From UBA7359 sp041689615 (lineage in GTDB: Bacteria > Pseudomonadota > Gammaproteobacteria > Eutrophobiales > Eutrophobiaceae): DNA of 64,000 nucleotides. The notes beneath the pieces were generated by a model, which saw only the letters and a program-made list of their open reading frames with translations, searched no databases and was not told where the DNA came from. Below, piece after piece: positions 52,731 through 61,381 of this stretch. Position numbers and translations under genes: made by a program. The DNA lies in the NCBI GenBank assembly GCA_041689615.1, contig JBDNFW010000044.1, positions 1-64,000 on the forward strand, in the 5' to 3' direction. Position 1 is the stretch's first letter, and each line of letters begins with the position of its first letter.

Positions 52731-53789
52731 CTATAGTTGATTATAAAGTTCTCTCAACTTAGAAAGAATCGCCCCTGCTTCCTCTCCTGTTTCCCATTCA
52801 CCATCCTTATCCAGAACAATAATTTCAGTCTTATTACCAACACCCGTCAGACTTAATTGATAAGGTTTGCCTTCATCGTCATCATCACCCCAGAACTTTA
52901 ACTTACTGAACATACCTTTCTTCTCTTCACCTTTAGGTTTGAAGTAAAGAATATTGTAAGTTCCTTTTTCCTGACTCTTATCCTGAACAGTATAACCTGC
53001 ACGTTCTAATACTCTTTCTGTATCACGCCATGCACGTGTGAATTCTTGCGGGATGGCCAGGTAACTTTTACCATCACTGACTTGAAGCACTTCTGCTTTT
53101 GGTCTTATAACTTTCGGTTTAGATGTTGTTGAAGTTGAAGAAGAGCTATTGCTCTCTTTAGTGCTTACTGTATTTTCAAATTCAGTACCATAAAAATGCA
53201 GACTTAATTTACGAATAACTTTCTTTTCCAAATCGACATCAGGTGCGGCTTCCAACCAGTCTCCTTCAGATAACTCTTGTCGTTCACTGGACAGGAATAA
53301 AATGGTGTCACCAGATTCACCGGGCTCGGTAAAAATCTTGAACTTATGTTTTGCACCGTCTTCTTCTTTCCAATCAGTTTCCTGTACACCTAATTCTGCA
53401 TCATCAAGATCTAGCACATAGCCTTTCTCTTGCCAGAATTGATCTAACTGTGGCCAAACATCAGCTTTCGAACCTTTTAATGCTAACCATTGTTCACCGT
53501 CAGATTGACCACCACCAAGAACAGCGCCACCGATTGATTTACGTGTACCTGCTGCACGTTGCCGTTCAAACTCACTTAAAGTATTTGCTTGTTCATCACT
53601 GGGAATAGCGGCTGCGTATTCTCCTTGTGTAACCGTTAGGTCAGGAGGAACTTCCAGCGTCGGTAGGTCTTGACTCTTTCGATACGTTTTACGTTTATCG
53701 GGTAATACTTCATCCAGACTAGGCAGGGAGGAACAACCGAAAATGCTTAATGCACAAACGAGTAAAATCAAATTTCTTAAAATTAACAT
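52731..53789 (-). CDS. bamC: outer membrane assembly lipoprotein BamC
   Basis: A 352-residue lipoprotein with a signal peptide and lipobox (LLVCALSIFGC, likely Cys19), then the unstructured BamD-binding N-terminal stretch (SLDEVLPDKRKTYRKSQDLP, TLEVPPDLT) and two helix-grip domains (VWPQLDQFWQEKGYVLDLDD; FTRAWRDTERVLERAGYTVQ). A Ser/Thr-rich linker separates the domains. It is 7 bases downstream of dapA, the conserved dapA-bamC pairing. Confidence 0.92.
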   Translation of the reverse strand: MLILRNLILLVCALSIFGCSSLPSLDEVLPDKRKTYRKSQDLPTLEVPPDLTVTQGEYAAAIPSDEQANTLSEFERQRAAGTRKSIGGAVLGGGQSDGEQWLALKGSKADVWPQLDQFWQEKGYVLDLDDAELGVQETDWKEEDGAKHKFKIFTEPGESGDTILFLSSERQELSEGDWLEAAPDVDLEKKVIRKLSLHFYGTEFENTVSTKESNSSSSTSTTSKPKVIRPKAEVLQVSDGKSYLAIPQEFTRAWRDTERVLERAGYTVQDKSQEKGTYNILYFKPKGEEKKGMFSKLKFWGDDDDEGKPYQLSLTGVGNKTEIIVLDKDGEWETGEEAGAILSKLRELYNQL

Positions 53790-53796
53790 AATGTAG

Positions 53797-54684
53797 TTAT
53801 ATAACTCCTGCCTGTTTCATGGCATTTAGTAGTTCTGGTTCTGCTGATTCCGACATCCAGGTCAAAGGTAGTCTTATTCCTGCCTGAATAAAACCGAGTT
53901 TATGTACTGCCCACTTCACAGGGATGGGATTAGATTCAATAAATAATTTTTTATGAAGGCCAACCAATGTCTCGTCAATTTTAGTCGCACCCTCAACATC
54001 ACCTTTTAATGCTAACGCACACATTTCATGCATTGCTTTTGGCGCAACATTGGCAGTGACCGAAATAGTGCCGTGACCACCTTCGAGAATAAAATCTTTT
54101 ACAGTTTCATCATCACCGCTTAGTAAAAGAAAATCATCACTAGTTCCTTCTCGAATCTGCTTCACTCTTGATAAATCGGCTGTAGCTTCTTTAACGCCAA
54201 TAATATTTTCTATTGGCGCAAGTCGAATTACTGTTTCCGGCAACATATCGCAAGCCGTTCTGCCCGGAACATTATATAGTATTTGCGGGATATCAACTGC
54301 TTCTGCAATGGCTTTGTAATGCTGATACAAACCTTCTTGAGTTGGCTTGTTATAATAAGGTGTTACCAATAAACAGGCATCAGCACCGACTTTTTTTGCA
54401 CATGTAGTCAATGCAATTGCTTCCAAAGTAGAATTTGCACCTGTACCGGCAATAACCGGAATCCGGCCATTCACAATTTCCACCATTCTACCAATGACCG
54501 CGCAATGTTCTTTTTCCGTCAACGTCGCAGATTCACCCGACGTCCCGACAGAGACGATCGCATCTGACCCCTGCTCTATATGAAATTCGAGGAGTTTTTC
54601 GAATGCCTGATAATCAAGTTCAGTATCAGGACGAACCCCTGCCTGCATCGGGGTAACAATGGCAACCATACTTCCAGTAAACAT
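53797..54684 (-). CDS. dapA: 4-hydroxy-tetrahydrodipicolinate synthase DapA
   Basis: A 295-residue (beta/alpha)8 aldolase. It condenses pyruvate with aspartate semialdehyde in lysine and diaminopimelate synthesis. The motifs are VGTSGESATLTEKEHCAVIG (about 45-64), YYNKPTQEGLYQHY (about 109-122), YNVPGRT (about 136-142) with the catalytic Tyr, and the Schiff-base lysine in IGVKEATADLSR (about 164). Normal length. It is divergent from gcvR across 155 bases. Confidence 0.97.
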   Translation of the reverse strand: MFTGSMVAIVTPMQAGVRPDTELDYQAFEKLLEFHIEQGSDAIVSVGTSGESATLTEKEHCAVIGRMVEIVNGRIPVIAGTGANSTLEAIALTTCAKKVGADACLLVTPYYNKPTQEGLYQHYKAIAEAVDIPQILYNVPGRTACDMLPETVIRLAPIENIIGVKEATADLSRVKQIREGTSDDFLLLSGDDETVKDFILEGGHGTISVTANVAPKAMHEMCALALKGDVEGATKIDETLVGLHKKLFIESNPIPVKWAVHKLGFIQAGIRLPLTWMSESAEPELLNAMKQAGVI

Positions 54685-54839
54685 ATAATTAGTAATTATG
54701 AGTAATTGGCAAAAACGTGTATGGTACTTAATCAGACGTCACTATGACAAGGACAATAGACTCTATATAATTGGTTTGCGTAAATGGCACTAAAATTAGA
54801 CTATTTTTACAATAATTACCTGAGCATTCCCACACAAGC

Positions 54840-55367
54840 ATGCAGAAATACCTCGTTATCAGTACATTGATAGATAATTCCAGCGAAATTATCCGCACAT
54901 TCTCTAAATTACCTGAATCCAGCGGCTGTAATATCGTTGATAGCCAATTTAAGGTACTTGGACACAAGCTTTCCTTGATGCTTTTTCTCTCGGGCAGCTG
55001 GGATTCGATTGCTAAAATCGAGTCGATGTTATCCAAGCTCGAACAGCAACACCAAATCAAAATTCTCTCGGAAAGAACTGAAGTTGATAGTTTACTTGGT
55101 GATTCTATGCCCTATGCAGTTGATGTTGTTGGCATCGATCAAGCCGGCATCATATTTGATATCGCTAATTTTATGTCTAGTAATGAATTACGTATTCAGG
55201 AAATGGATTCAAATACTTATCAGGCATCACAAACAGGCGCCAAAATGTTTTCCTTGCATATGATGGTCAATATTCCTTTGGATACTTCTATTTCGTCAAT
55301 TCGCGGCGATTTTATCGATTTTTGTGATCATCTTAATCTGGATGCAATAATGGAACCTGTAAAATAG
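54840..55367 (+). CDS. gcvR: glycine cleavage system transcriptional repressor GcvR (two ACT domains)
   Basis: A 175-residue protein with two ACT domains: LVISTLIDNSSEIIRTFSKL, then SSGCNIVDSQFKVLGHKLSL; and VDVVGIDQAGIIFDIANFMS, then LRIQEMDSNTYQ. This is the GcvR layout. In E. coli GcvR binds glycine and blocks GcvA activation of the gcv operon. Its place opposite dapA and just before bcp is conserved. No strong Shine-Dalgarno is visible. A repeat copy lies right after the stop. Confidence 0.88.
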   Translation: MQKYLVISTLIDNSSEIIRTFSKLPESSGCNIVDSQFKVLGHKLSLMLFLSGSWDSIAKIESMLSKLEQQHQIKILSERTEVDSLLGDSMPYAVDVVGIDQAGIIFDIANFMSSNELRIQEMDSNTYQASQTGAKMFSLHMMVNIPLDTSISSIRGDFIDFCDHLNLDAIMEPVK

Positions 55368-55376
55368 GGCGCTCCT

Positions 55377-55547
55377 AAAAATGCACTTTTTTTATGATTT
55401 AATATGCCGTACGTTAAAAATTATTCATGGTAGTTTCGTCAGCACCATACTCGAATACTCACAGAGCAGGATCTCCTCATGTATTAAATATACACTCCGG
55501 TTCTGCGTGCGCCGCTTCCTCGCACTCACAAAAAAATCACTATTTTT
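55377..55547 (+). repeat. dispersed intergenic repeat, copy C
   Basis: About 171 bases with the AAAATGCACTTTTT start and TCACTATTTTTT end and the same internal order of motifs as copies A and B, plus an extra stretch of about 18 bases (around ACTCACAGAGCAGGATCT). It lies directly after gcvR. Confidence 0.8.
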
Positions 55548-55612
55548 TGCAGCAGCCTAAATATAAAAATATTTATTACGAAAAATAAAATAAACGAGCT
55601 ATTATTTAATAT

Positions 55613-56083
55613 ATGAGTAAAGTAAGTATCGGAAAAAAAGCACCTCAATTCAGTTTGCCGGCAACCGGCGACCAAACCATTAAACTCTCGGAACTCAAAG
55701 GCAAAAATATTGTTCTGTATTTTTATCCCAAAGACAGTACACCCGGCTGCACATTAGAGGGTCAAGACTTCAGAGATTACATTCGTAAGTTCAGCTCTCG
55801 CAATACTCACATATTCGGTGTGTCACGAGATACATTATCGTCTCATGAAAAATTTAAAGAAAAACAAAAATTCCCTTTTGATTTAATTTCTGATGAGGAT
55901 GAAAAACTTTGTAAGCTATTCGATGTTATTAAAGAAAAAAACATGTATGGGAAAATACATATGGGTATCGAAAGATCGACATTCCTGATCGATGAAGAAG
56001 GTATTCTGCGGAATGAATGGCGTAAAGTAAGTGTAAAGGGTCATGTTGACGAAGTGCTGGATGCTGTTAAAAATCTAAAATAA
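55613..56083 (+). CDS. bcp: peroxiredoxin, Bcp/PrxQ family
   Basis: A 156-residue thiol peroxidase that reduces hydroperoxides. The peroxidatic cysteine lies in YPKDSTPGCTLEGQDFRDY (about residue 48). The resolving cysteine usually found five residues later (as in E. coli Bcp, PGCTxxAC) is replaced here (TLEGQ), so this is a 1-Cys form or uses another cysteine such as LCKLF. The fold segments PQFSLPATGD and VLYFYPKD are normal. The phoH-like pseudogene follows after 3 bases. Confidence 0.93.
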   Translation: MSKVSIGKKAPQFSLPATGDQTIKLSELKGKNIVLYFYPKDSTPGCTLEGQDFRDYIRKFSSRNTHIFGVSRDTLSSHEKFKEKQKFPFDLISDEDEKLCKLFDVIKEKNMYGKIHMGIERSTFLIDEEGILRNEWRKVSVKGHVDEVLDAVKNLK

Positions 56084-56086
56084 AAA

Positions 56087-57492
56087 ATGTCAGATAAAAA
56101 TTCTTCCCGGTTTTTCGTACTCGATACGAATGTTTTAATGCACGATTCCTCATCACTGTTTCGTTTTCAGGAACATGATCTTTTTATTCCTATGGTTGTT
56201 CTGGAAGAACTTGATGCTGGCAAAAAAGGCGTTTCTGAAGTTGCTTGAAACGTGCGCCAGGTTAGCCGCTTTATTGATGAAATAATTAGTGCCGCAGGCA
56301 CTGATGATATTAATAATGGATTGGAACTTAACACAGCATTACATCTGAATGGACACAGTCAAGCTAGTGGTCGTTTATTCTTGCAAACACAAATGTTGCC
56401 GGACAGCTTGCCTGCAAACTTACCAGGGGGAAATTCAGACAATTCAATTTTAGGCACAACGCTTTCCTTACAAAAAAATATCCTGACAAAGTTGTCACAC
56501 TTGTTTCAAAAGATATTAACCTGCGAATAAAAGCTCACGTTATTGGTATTCATACTGAAGATTACACAAGTGATAAAGTGCTTGATGATGCTGACCTTCT
56601 TTATACCGGAATTAATAAATTACCTGACAATTTTTGGGAAACAAAATCCGAAGCGCTTACCTCGTGGCAGGAAGACATGCGTTCCTTGTATGAAATTCAA
56701 GGTAACCCATTAGAAGAATGTTATCCATACCAGAGTTTATATACCGAAGAAGGTGCTGGTTTTGAAGCATTGGTAAAATCTATAAGCGAAGAAAAAACAA
56801 CGTTGGTTCATGCGATCGATTACAGAAAAGACAAACAATCTATCTGGGGTGTTACCGCAAAAAATAGAGAACAAAACTTTGCTTTCGATTTACTCATGGA
56901 TCCAAATATCGATCTGGTAACAATTCTTGGCGCTGCAGGAACAGGCAAAACATTGCTAACGCTTGCAGCCGGACTTGCACAGGTTATGGATTAAAAACTC
57001 TACCGTGAAATTATTATTTCACGCGTTACTATCCCCGTTGCTGAAGACATTGGTTTCCTTCCTGGCACTGAAGAAGAAAAAATGGCACCGTGGATGGGTG
57101 CGTTAATGGATAACCTCGAAGTATTAACAAACTCTGATGATAGTGGTGACTGGGAACGCGCGGCAACTTCAGGTTTATTATCGAAACGCATCAAAATCCG
57201 CTCGTTAAATTTTATGCGTGGTCGTACTTTTCTTAATCGATATATTATTGTTGACGAAGCACAGAATCTAACTGCCAAACAAATGAAAACATTAATTACG
57301 CGTGCGGGTCTCGGCAGCAAAATGATCATTCTCGGCAATATTTCACAAATTGATACACCTTACTTAACGGAAACTACATCAGGTCTAACCTATGTAGTAG
57401 ATCGATTTAAAAACTGGGAACACAGTGGACACATTACATTAATGCGCAGAGAACGCTCACGCTTAGCCGACTTTGCCAACGAAGCACTATAG
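56087..57492 (+). pseudogene. PhoH-like ATPase with N-terminal PIN domain, three inactivating lesions
   Basis: Reading from ATG at 56087 gives a PIN domain (FFVLDTNVLMHDSSSLFRFQ, then MVVLEELDAGKKGVSEVA) that meets a TGA at 56246-56248 where an Arg codon (CGA) is expected. The frame resumes NVRQVSRFIDEII and needs one extra base in the A7 run at 56472-56478 to continue through KVLDDADLLYTG to the PhoH P-loop ILGAAGTGKTLLTLAAGLAQ. A TAA at 56992-56994 replaces an expected Glu codon before KLYREIIISRVTIP, and the rest (FLNRYIIVDEAQNLTAKQMK, LILGNISQIDTPYL-like end) is intact to 57492. Two nonsense mutations and a frameshift indicate a real pseudogene rather than sequence error. Confidence 0.9.
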
Positions 57493-57615
57493 AATAATAT
57501 AGATTGAACTATTCAAAATCTAGATGAAAGTTTTGATAAAGACTAAAGTTGAGACCTAGAAAGTTTAATCAACATCACCAGCAACATACAATAATAACAA
57601 TAAGCGAGAAACAAT

Positions 57616-58380
57616 ATGAAACAACCTAATAAGACAACCTGGCTGAATTTGCCAAGTCTAGGTTTATCTATCCGAATGCTTTTTACCGGTTACCTGTTAA
57701 CGATTGGTTTTGGTTTATTAATGGCCGGCGCTCAAATATTGTTGACTCACGGCATGGCCGATGGAAAGTTAGGTTTGTCAATTGACGATATTGTCTACAG
57801 TTATTATGGCAATCGCGGTAATAGCAAGCTCGAATCAAAATTAAACGGTTCAATGAAAGATAAGGCGCCAGAAGAAATTCGCGCAAAATTAATTCACTGG
57901 GCAAGAGATGGTGCTTCAGAAGAAGCATGGGAAGCAGAAATTAAAAATGATGTGTCGATGTATTGCAGTGGTTGTCATGGCAACATTCCCGGATTAGCTG
58001 CTATTACGCACTTCGATGTTATAAAAGAGATAGCGAAGGCTGATCAAGGTGCATCCATAAATTCCTTAACGCGCGTTTCACATATTCATTTATTTGGTAT
58101 CGCTTTTATCTTTTTCATTATGGGTTTTATCTTCAGCTTCTCTGTCGGTATTCCTAAATGGCTAAAAGAATTAGCTATCATAATGCCGTTTGCTTTTCTC
58201 ATACTCGATATCATTTCCTGGTGGGTGACCAAATGGTATGCCGGTTTTGCCTGGTTTACGATGGTCGGTGGCGTGGGTTATTCGCTAGCTTCATGCTTCA
58301 TGTGGTTTACCTCGATGTATCAAATGTGGGTCATGCCATACAACGGCAAAGATTACCAAGTCAACACCTGGGAAGATTAA
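57616..58380 (+). CDS. membrane protein with a periplasmic CxxCH (c-type heme) segment
   Basis: A 254-residue protein. The first membrane helix (about 20-44, LFTGYLLTIGFGLLMAGAQI) is followed by a soluble loop of about 110 residues carrying CSGCHG (about 117-122), which is a potential covalent heme c site. Three or four more helices follow (HIHLFGIAFIFFIMGFIFSF; IMPFAFLILDIISWW; WFTMVGGVGYSLASCFMWFT). The pattern suggests a mono-heme membrane cytochrome with a His-containing helix, perhaps an electron carrier. I do not recognise a named family. It is followed by a strong hairpin. Confidence 0.7.
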   Translation: MKQPNKTTWLNLPSLGLSIRMLFTGYLLTIGFGLLMAGAQILLTHGMADGKLGLSIDDIVYSYYGNRGNSKLESKLNGSMKDKAPEEIRAKLIHWARDGASEEAWEAEIKNDVSMYCSGCHGNIPGLAAITHFDVIKEIAKADQGASINSLTRVSHIHLFGIAFIFFIMGFIFSFSVGIPKWLKELAIIMPFAFLILDIISWWVTKWYAGFAWFTMVGGVGYSLASCFMWFTSMYQMWVMPYNGKDYQVNTWED

Positions 58381-58386
58381 AACTAT

Positions 58387-58435
58387 ATTCTGAGTTGTGG
58401 TGGCATCGTCGATCAACGATGCCACCAATCAGAAT
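58387..58435 (+). terminator. two-part hairpin after the CxxCH membrane protein gene
   Basis: A perfect 12-bp stem TGGTGGCATCGT/ACGATGCCACCA (58398-58409 and 58416-58427) is extended by ATTCTGA/TCAGAAT (58387-58393 and 58429-58435) outside a small internal loop. Only a weak pyrimidine stretch (TCCTCTCATTTTC) follows, so it is either a weak intrinsic terminator or an RNA-stabilising hairpin. Confidence 0.6.
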
Positions 58436-58513
58436 TCCTCTCATTTTCACTTCAGAAAGTCTGGGCGTTGCCGATATAAAGGGTATTCCGCCACTTTATA
58501 ATTGACACCAAAC

Positions 58514-59287
58514 ATGCAACAAGCCATTCACGAAGTATCACTTCCGATTCTTTCTGAGACGCGGGCCTTTCAAAATGATCTAAAGCTGGCGGCAGATTTT
58601 CAACAAACAGTATTGCCAAAAATAGTTGATGTTGATTATCTTGATATCGCCTTGATGTATAAACCTTACGATATGGTTTCCGGTGATGTTTACGATTTTA
58701 TTTTAAATCGTGAACGAGAACTTGCGATCTTTATTGGAGATGCGACAGGTCATGGTATATCAGCAGCCTTAATGACGATGATGGTACATATCGCTATAGA
58801 TAGTCTTACTCCTAACCTCGCCACTGACAAATCTATCAGAAAATTAAATCGTTTAATTTCTTCGCGTAACACAGGTCGATCAGTGACAAGTGTTCTTTTC
58901 CGAATCAACCCTGCTGGTTTAATGAAGGTAACTCATGCGGGACATCCTTCTCTTATTATTGTCCCTAAAAATAATACTGAACTAATTTCATTCAAAGAAG
59001 CCGGTTGTCCTCTGGGATTGTTTATTGATGAACCGGTAAAATATATTGAAGAGACTTATCAATTAAAGTCTGGTGATAAAATCATCGCTTACACTGATGG
59101 ACTGACTGAGTGGCGTAATATAGACAAAGAATCTTATGGTCTTGAGCGTTTATTAGACTTTATTAACAAAAACCGTACTCTTAATTGCGACTCTTTAATT
59201 CAGGCTATTTATAATGACGCTGAGTTATTTTCAAATAATCTACCTAATAACGATGATTTAACAATGCTTATTGCTGAATATAAATAA
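58514..59287 (+). CDS. SpoIIE/PP2C-type protein phosphatase
   Basis: A protein of about 257 residues (a TTG at 58502 would add four). The N-terminal helix LKLAADFQQTVLPKI is the usual linker of RsbU-like phosphatases. The PP2C core has MVSGDVYDFI and IFIGDATGHGISAALMTMMV with metal-binding aspartates, THAGHPSLIIV, GCPLGLF, IIAYTDGLTEW, and NDDLTMLIAEY at the end. No receiver or sensor domain is attached. Such proteins dephosphorylate anti-sigma or STAS antagonists; the decayed SpoIIAA-like gene at 51.3 kb is a tempting but unproven relative of its pathway. Confidence 0.85.
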   Translation: MQQAIHEVSLPILSETRAFQNDLKLAADFQQTVLPKIVDVDYLDIALMYKPYDMVSGDVYDFILNRERELAIFIGDATGHGISAALMTMMVHIAIDSLTPNLATDKSIRKLNRLISSRNTGRSVTSVLFRINPAGLMKVTHAGHPSLIIVPKNNTELISFKEAGCPLGLFIDEPVKYIEETYQLKSGDKIIAYTDGLTEWRNIDKESYGLERLLDFINKNRTLNCDSLIQAIYNDAELFSNNLPNNDDLTMLIAEYK

Positions 59288-59500
59288 GTTACATAACGTC
59301 GTGATTTAAAGACTATTTTTTTATTTTCAACTTTTACTTCCACATAAAGCAATTGCTCATTTTTCTCAATATTAAATCAAATGGCCTCTCAGTAAGGCTA
59401 TAGCTGGATATTACAGGAAGATTTAGTTAAAGTGACTTGATCAAACGAAAATAAGACTTAGTAACATTTATTTAAACCAAAAATATGAGGGAGTTTAAAC

Positions 59501-59827
59501 ATGGCCGAAGCGAAAGGATTGAGTAAACCAGTCAAATTGAAAAGCGAGTTAGCAGAATTTTTAGGAGAAAAAGAACTTCCCCGTACAGAGATTACTAAAA
59601 AATTATGGGACTATATTAAAGCAAATAAACTTCAGACAAAAACAGCGAATGGCAAAGCTATGAATGCAGGAAAGTTCATTGTCGCTGATGCTAAATTACT
59701 TCCTATATTCAAAAATACGAACTCTACGAGTAAATCAGGTAAGCTTACCGATCTTACAAAAATGAAAGAAGGTGAAACAATCGACATGATGCAGATGGCT
59801 GCAATTGTTGGTGCAAATATAGAATAA
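59501..59827 (+). CDS. stand-alone SWIB/MDM2 domain protein
   Basis: A 108-residue protein. Residues 10-85 match the SWIB fold: VKLKSELAEFLGEKELPRTE, then ITKKLWDYIKANKLQ, then NAGKFIVADAKLLPIFKNTN. SWIB domains are best known from eukaryotic chromatin remodelers and chlamydial proteins, and occur in scattered bacteria. The protein is small and moderately basic, so a DNA-associated role is plausible. TGAGGGAG lies upstream of the ATG. It stands alone, followed by a hairpin. Confidence 0.85.
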   Translation: MAEAKGLSKPVKLKSELAEFLGEKELPRTEITKKLWDYIKANKLQTKTANGKAMNAGKFIVADAKLLPIFKNTNSTSKSGKLTDLTKMKEGETIDMMQMAAIVGANIE

Positions 59828-59835
59828 TTTTAAAC

Positions 59836-59868
59836 ATAGAGTCTGCATATAAATAATGCAGACTCTAT
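59836..59868. terminator. 13-bp perfect hairpin between convergent SWIB and AI-2E family genes
   Basis: ATAGAGTCTGCAT (59836-59848) pairs perfectly with ATGCAGACTCTAT (59856-59868) over a 7-base loop. It lies between two converging genes, a position typical of bidirectional terminators, though the U-tract is short on either strand. Confidence 0.7.
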
Positions 59869-59885
59869 CAAGTTCAAAAAACCGA

Positions 59886-60965
59886 TCAGATTTTTCCTCT
59901 CAAAGTTACATCATCACCTTCATGTATCGGCCAAACATTGATTAATGCTTTAACTAAAGTGGCTAAAGGAATAGCAAAGAACACACCCCAAAACCCCCAT
60001 AGACCACCAAAGACAAGTATCGCAACAATAATAGCAACGGGATGTAGATTAACGGCTTCAGAGAAAAGTATGGGTACTAATACATTGCCATCAAGAAATT
60101 GAATAACGCCATAGCACACCATTAACCAGATAAAGTCTGATCCTATGCCCCATTGAAAGTAAGCAACTAAAGCAATTGGCAAAGTCACAACTGCGGCACC
60201 GATATAGGGAATTAATACTGATAAGCCAACAAGTATTGCCAGTAGTGACGCGTAATTCAAACCAAAAATAACAAAAGTAATATAGGAAACACCGCCAACT
60301 ATAAGAATCTCATTGGATTTGCCGCGCACATAATTACCAATTTGCCCATCCATTTCTCTCCAGATTTCGTTCACCAATTGCCTTTCTTTTGGCAAGAATC
60401 GTCCCATCCATCCGAGAATCATCGCTTTGTCTTTTAGAAAGAAAAAGATCATCAAGGGTACTAAAACCAAATAAACCAGAATCGTAATAATGGCTGGTAT
60501 AGAAGCAACGGAAACTGATAAAACATTTTGGCCGAGATCGCTAAGCCCGCTTTGAATTGTTGTTATCAGTTCTTGCACGTACGCAACTGAAATTAATTCA
60601 GGATATTGTTCAGGCAAACGCAATAACAGTGCCTGACCATTACTTATCATGTCCGGTACTTCTTTAAAGAACTGACTGACTTGTCTGGAAAGTCTTGGCA
60701 ACAGTACAAGTAAAATAAACATCATAAATGCCACGAAGATTAAATAAACCAGATTAACCGCCCAAAACCGCGACATTTTTTTATTCTGTAACTTATGAAC
60801 TGCGCCTTCTAATAAATAAGCAATAACTAATGCTGCCAATAAAGGCGCAAGCATTTTTCCCATAGTCATCAAAATAGTGACGCTGACAACCAACAAGACA
60901 ACTAATAAAGAAGCTTGTGGATCCGTAAAATAACGCCTATACCATCGACTAATAAATTCGAACAT
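59886..60965 (-). CDS. AI-2E family transporter (PerM-like permease)
   Basis: A 359-residue membrane protein with the AI-2E/UPF0118 layout: N-terminal helices (LLVVLLVVSVTILMTMGKML, then APLLAALVIAYLLEG), an amphipathic middle region (PRLSRQVSQFFKEVPDMISN), and C-terminal helices with FLKDKAMILGWMGRFLPKER, LSVLIPYIGAAVVTLPIALV and NVLVPILFSEAVNLHPVAII. The family's substrates are mostly unknown; Na+/H+ antiport or export roles have been proposed. Normal length, no lesion. Confidence 0.88.
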   Translation of the reverse strand: MFEFISRWYRRYFTDPQASLLVVLLVVSVTILMTMGKMLAPLLAALVIAYLLEGAVHKLQNKKMSRFWAVNLVYLIFVAFMMFILLVLLPRLSRQVSQFFKEVPDMISNGQALLLRLPEQYPELISVAYVQELITTIQSGLSDLGQNVLSVSVASIPAIITILVYLVLVPLMIFFFLKDKAMILGWMGRFLPKERQLVNEIWREMDGQIGNYVRGKSNEILIVGGVSYITFVIFGLNYASLLAILVGLSVLIPYIGAAVVTLPIALVAYFQWGIGSDFIWLMVCYGVIQFLDGNVLVPILFSEAVNLHPVAIIVAILVFGGLWGFWGVFFAIPLATLVKALINVWPIHEGDDVTLRGKI

Positions 60966-61381
60966 TTATTTTGATTCTTAAATAATAATGAATATGTTGT
61001 GAATGATAACGACATCTTGCCCGTTCGGCGAGATCAATACAGAAAAGCATGAATATAATAATAGTTCTCTACAAAACATTTGTTAACTTGTCCCTAACTA
61101 ATATGCATAAAAGACAGGCAAAAAATAGGCGCCGAGGGGCGGCGCCCAAAACGTTAGGAGCAGAGGACAGTCGAGGTTTACTGAGTTTGACTATCTGTAT
61201 GAATACTATTGCAGCACTCATGCCAACTAGTAATTTCAATAAAATTCAATTACTTAATTGATATTAATAACGATATACAGATAAGATTTGCACTATCATA
61301 GTGTTTTAGGCACAGTTATGGTGCACTGCAATATGACTACTAAACCTCATTAACATAGAAAAACGCCCAAGCTTTTTACAA
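60966..61381. other. intergenic region with one GC-rich hairpin
   Basis: No supported gene in about 415 bases. At 61128-61146 a GGCGCCG/CGGCGCC stem with a short loop stands out in an AT-rich setting, followed by CCAAAACGTTAGGAGCAG. It could be part of a small RNA or a repeat. A 70-codon open frame at 61049 is not convincing. Confidence 0.5.

Noticed and set aside
56246..56248. TGA as a selenocysteine codon in the phoH-like gene
   Set aside because: The residue expected here is Arg, no SECIS-like hairpin was seen, and there are two further lesions (frameshift and TAA), so decay explains it better.
61049..61261. 70-codon open frame in the spacer before queG
   Set aside because: It crosses the GC-rich hairpin, shows no family resemblance and no ribosome-binding site, and its composition is not protein-like.
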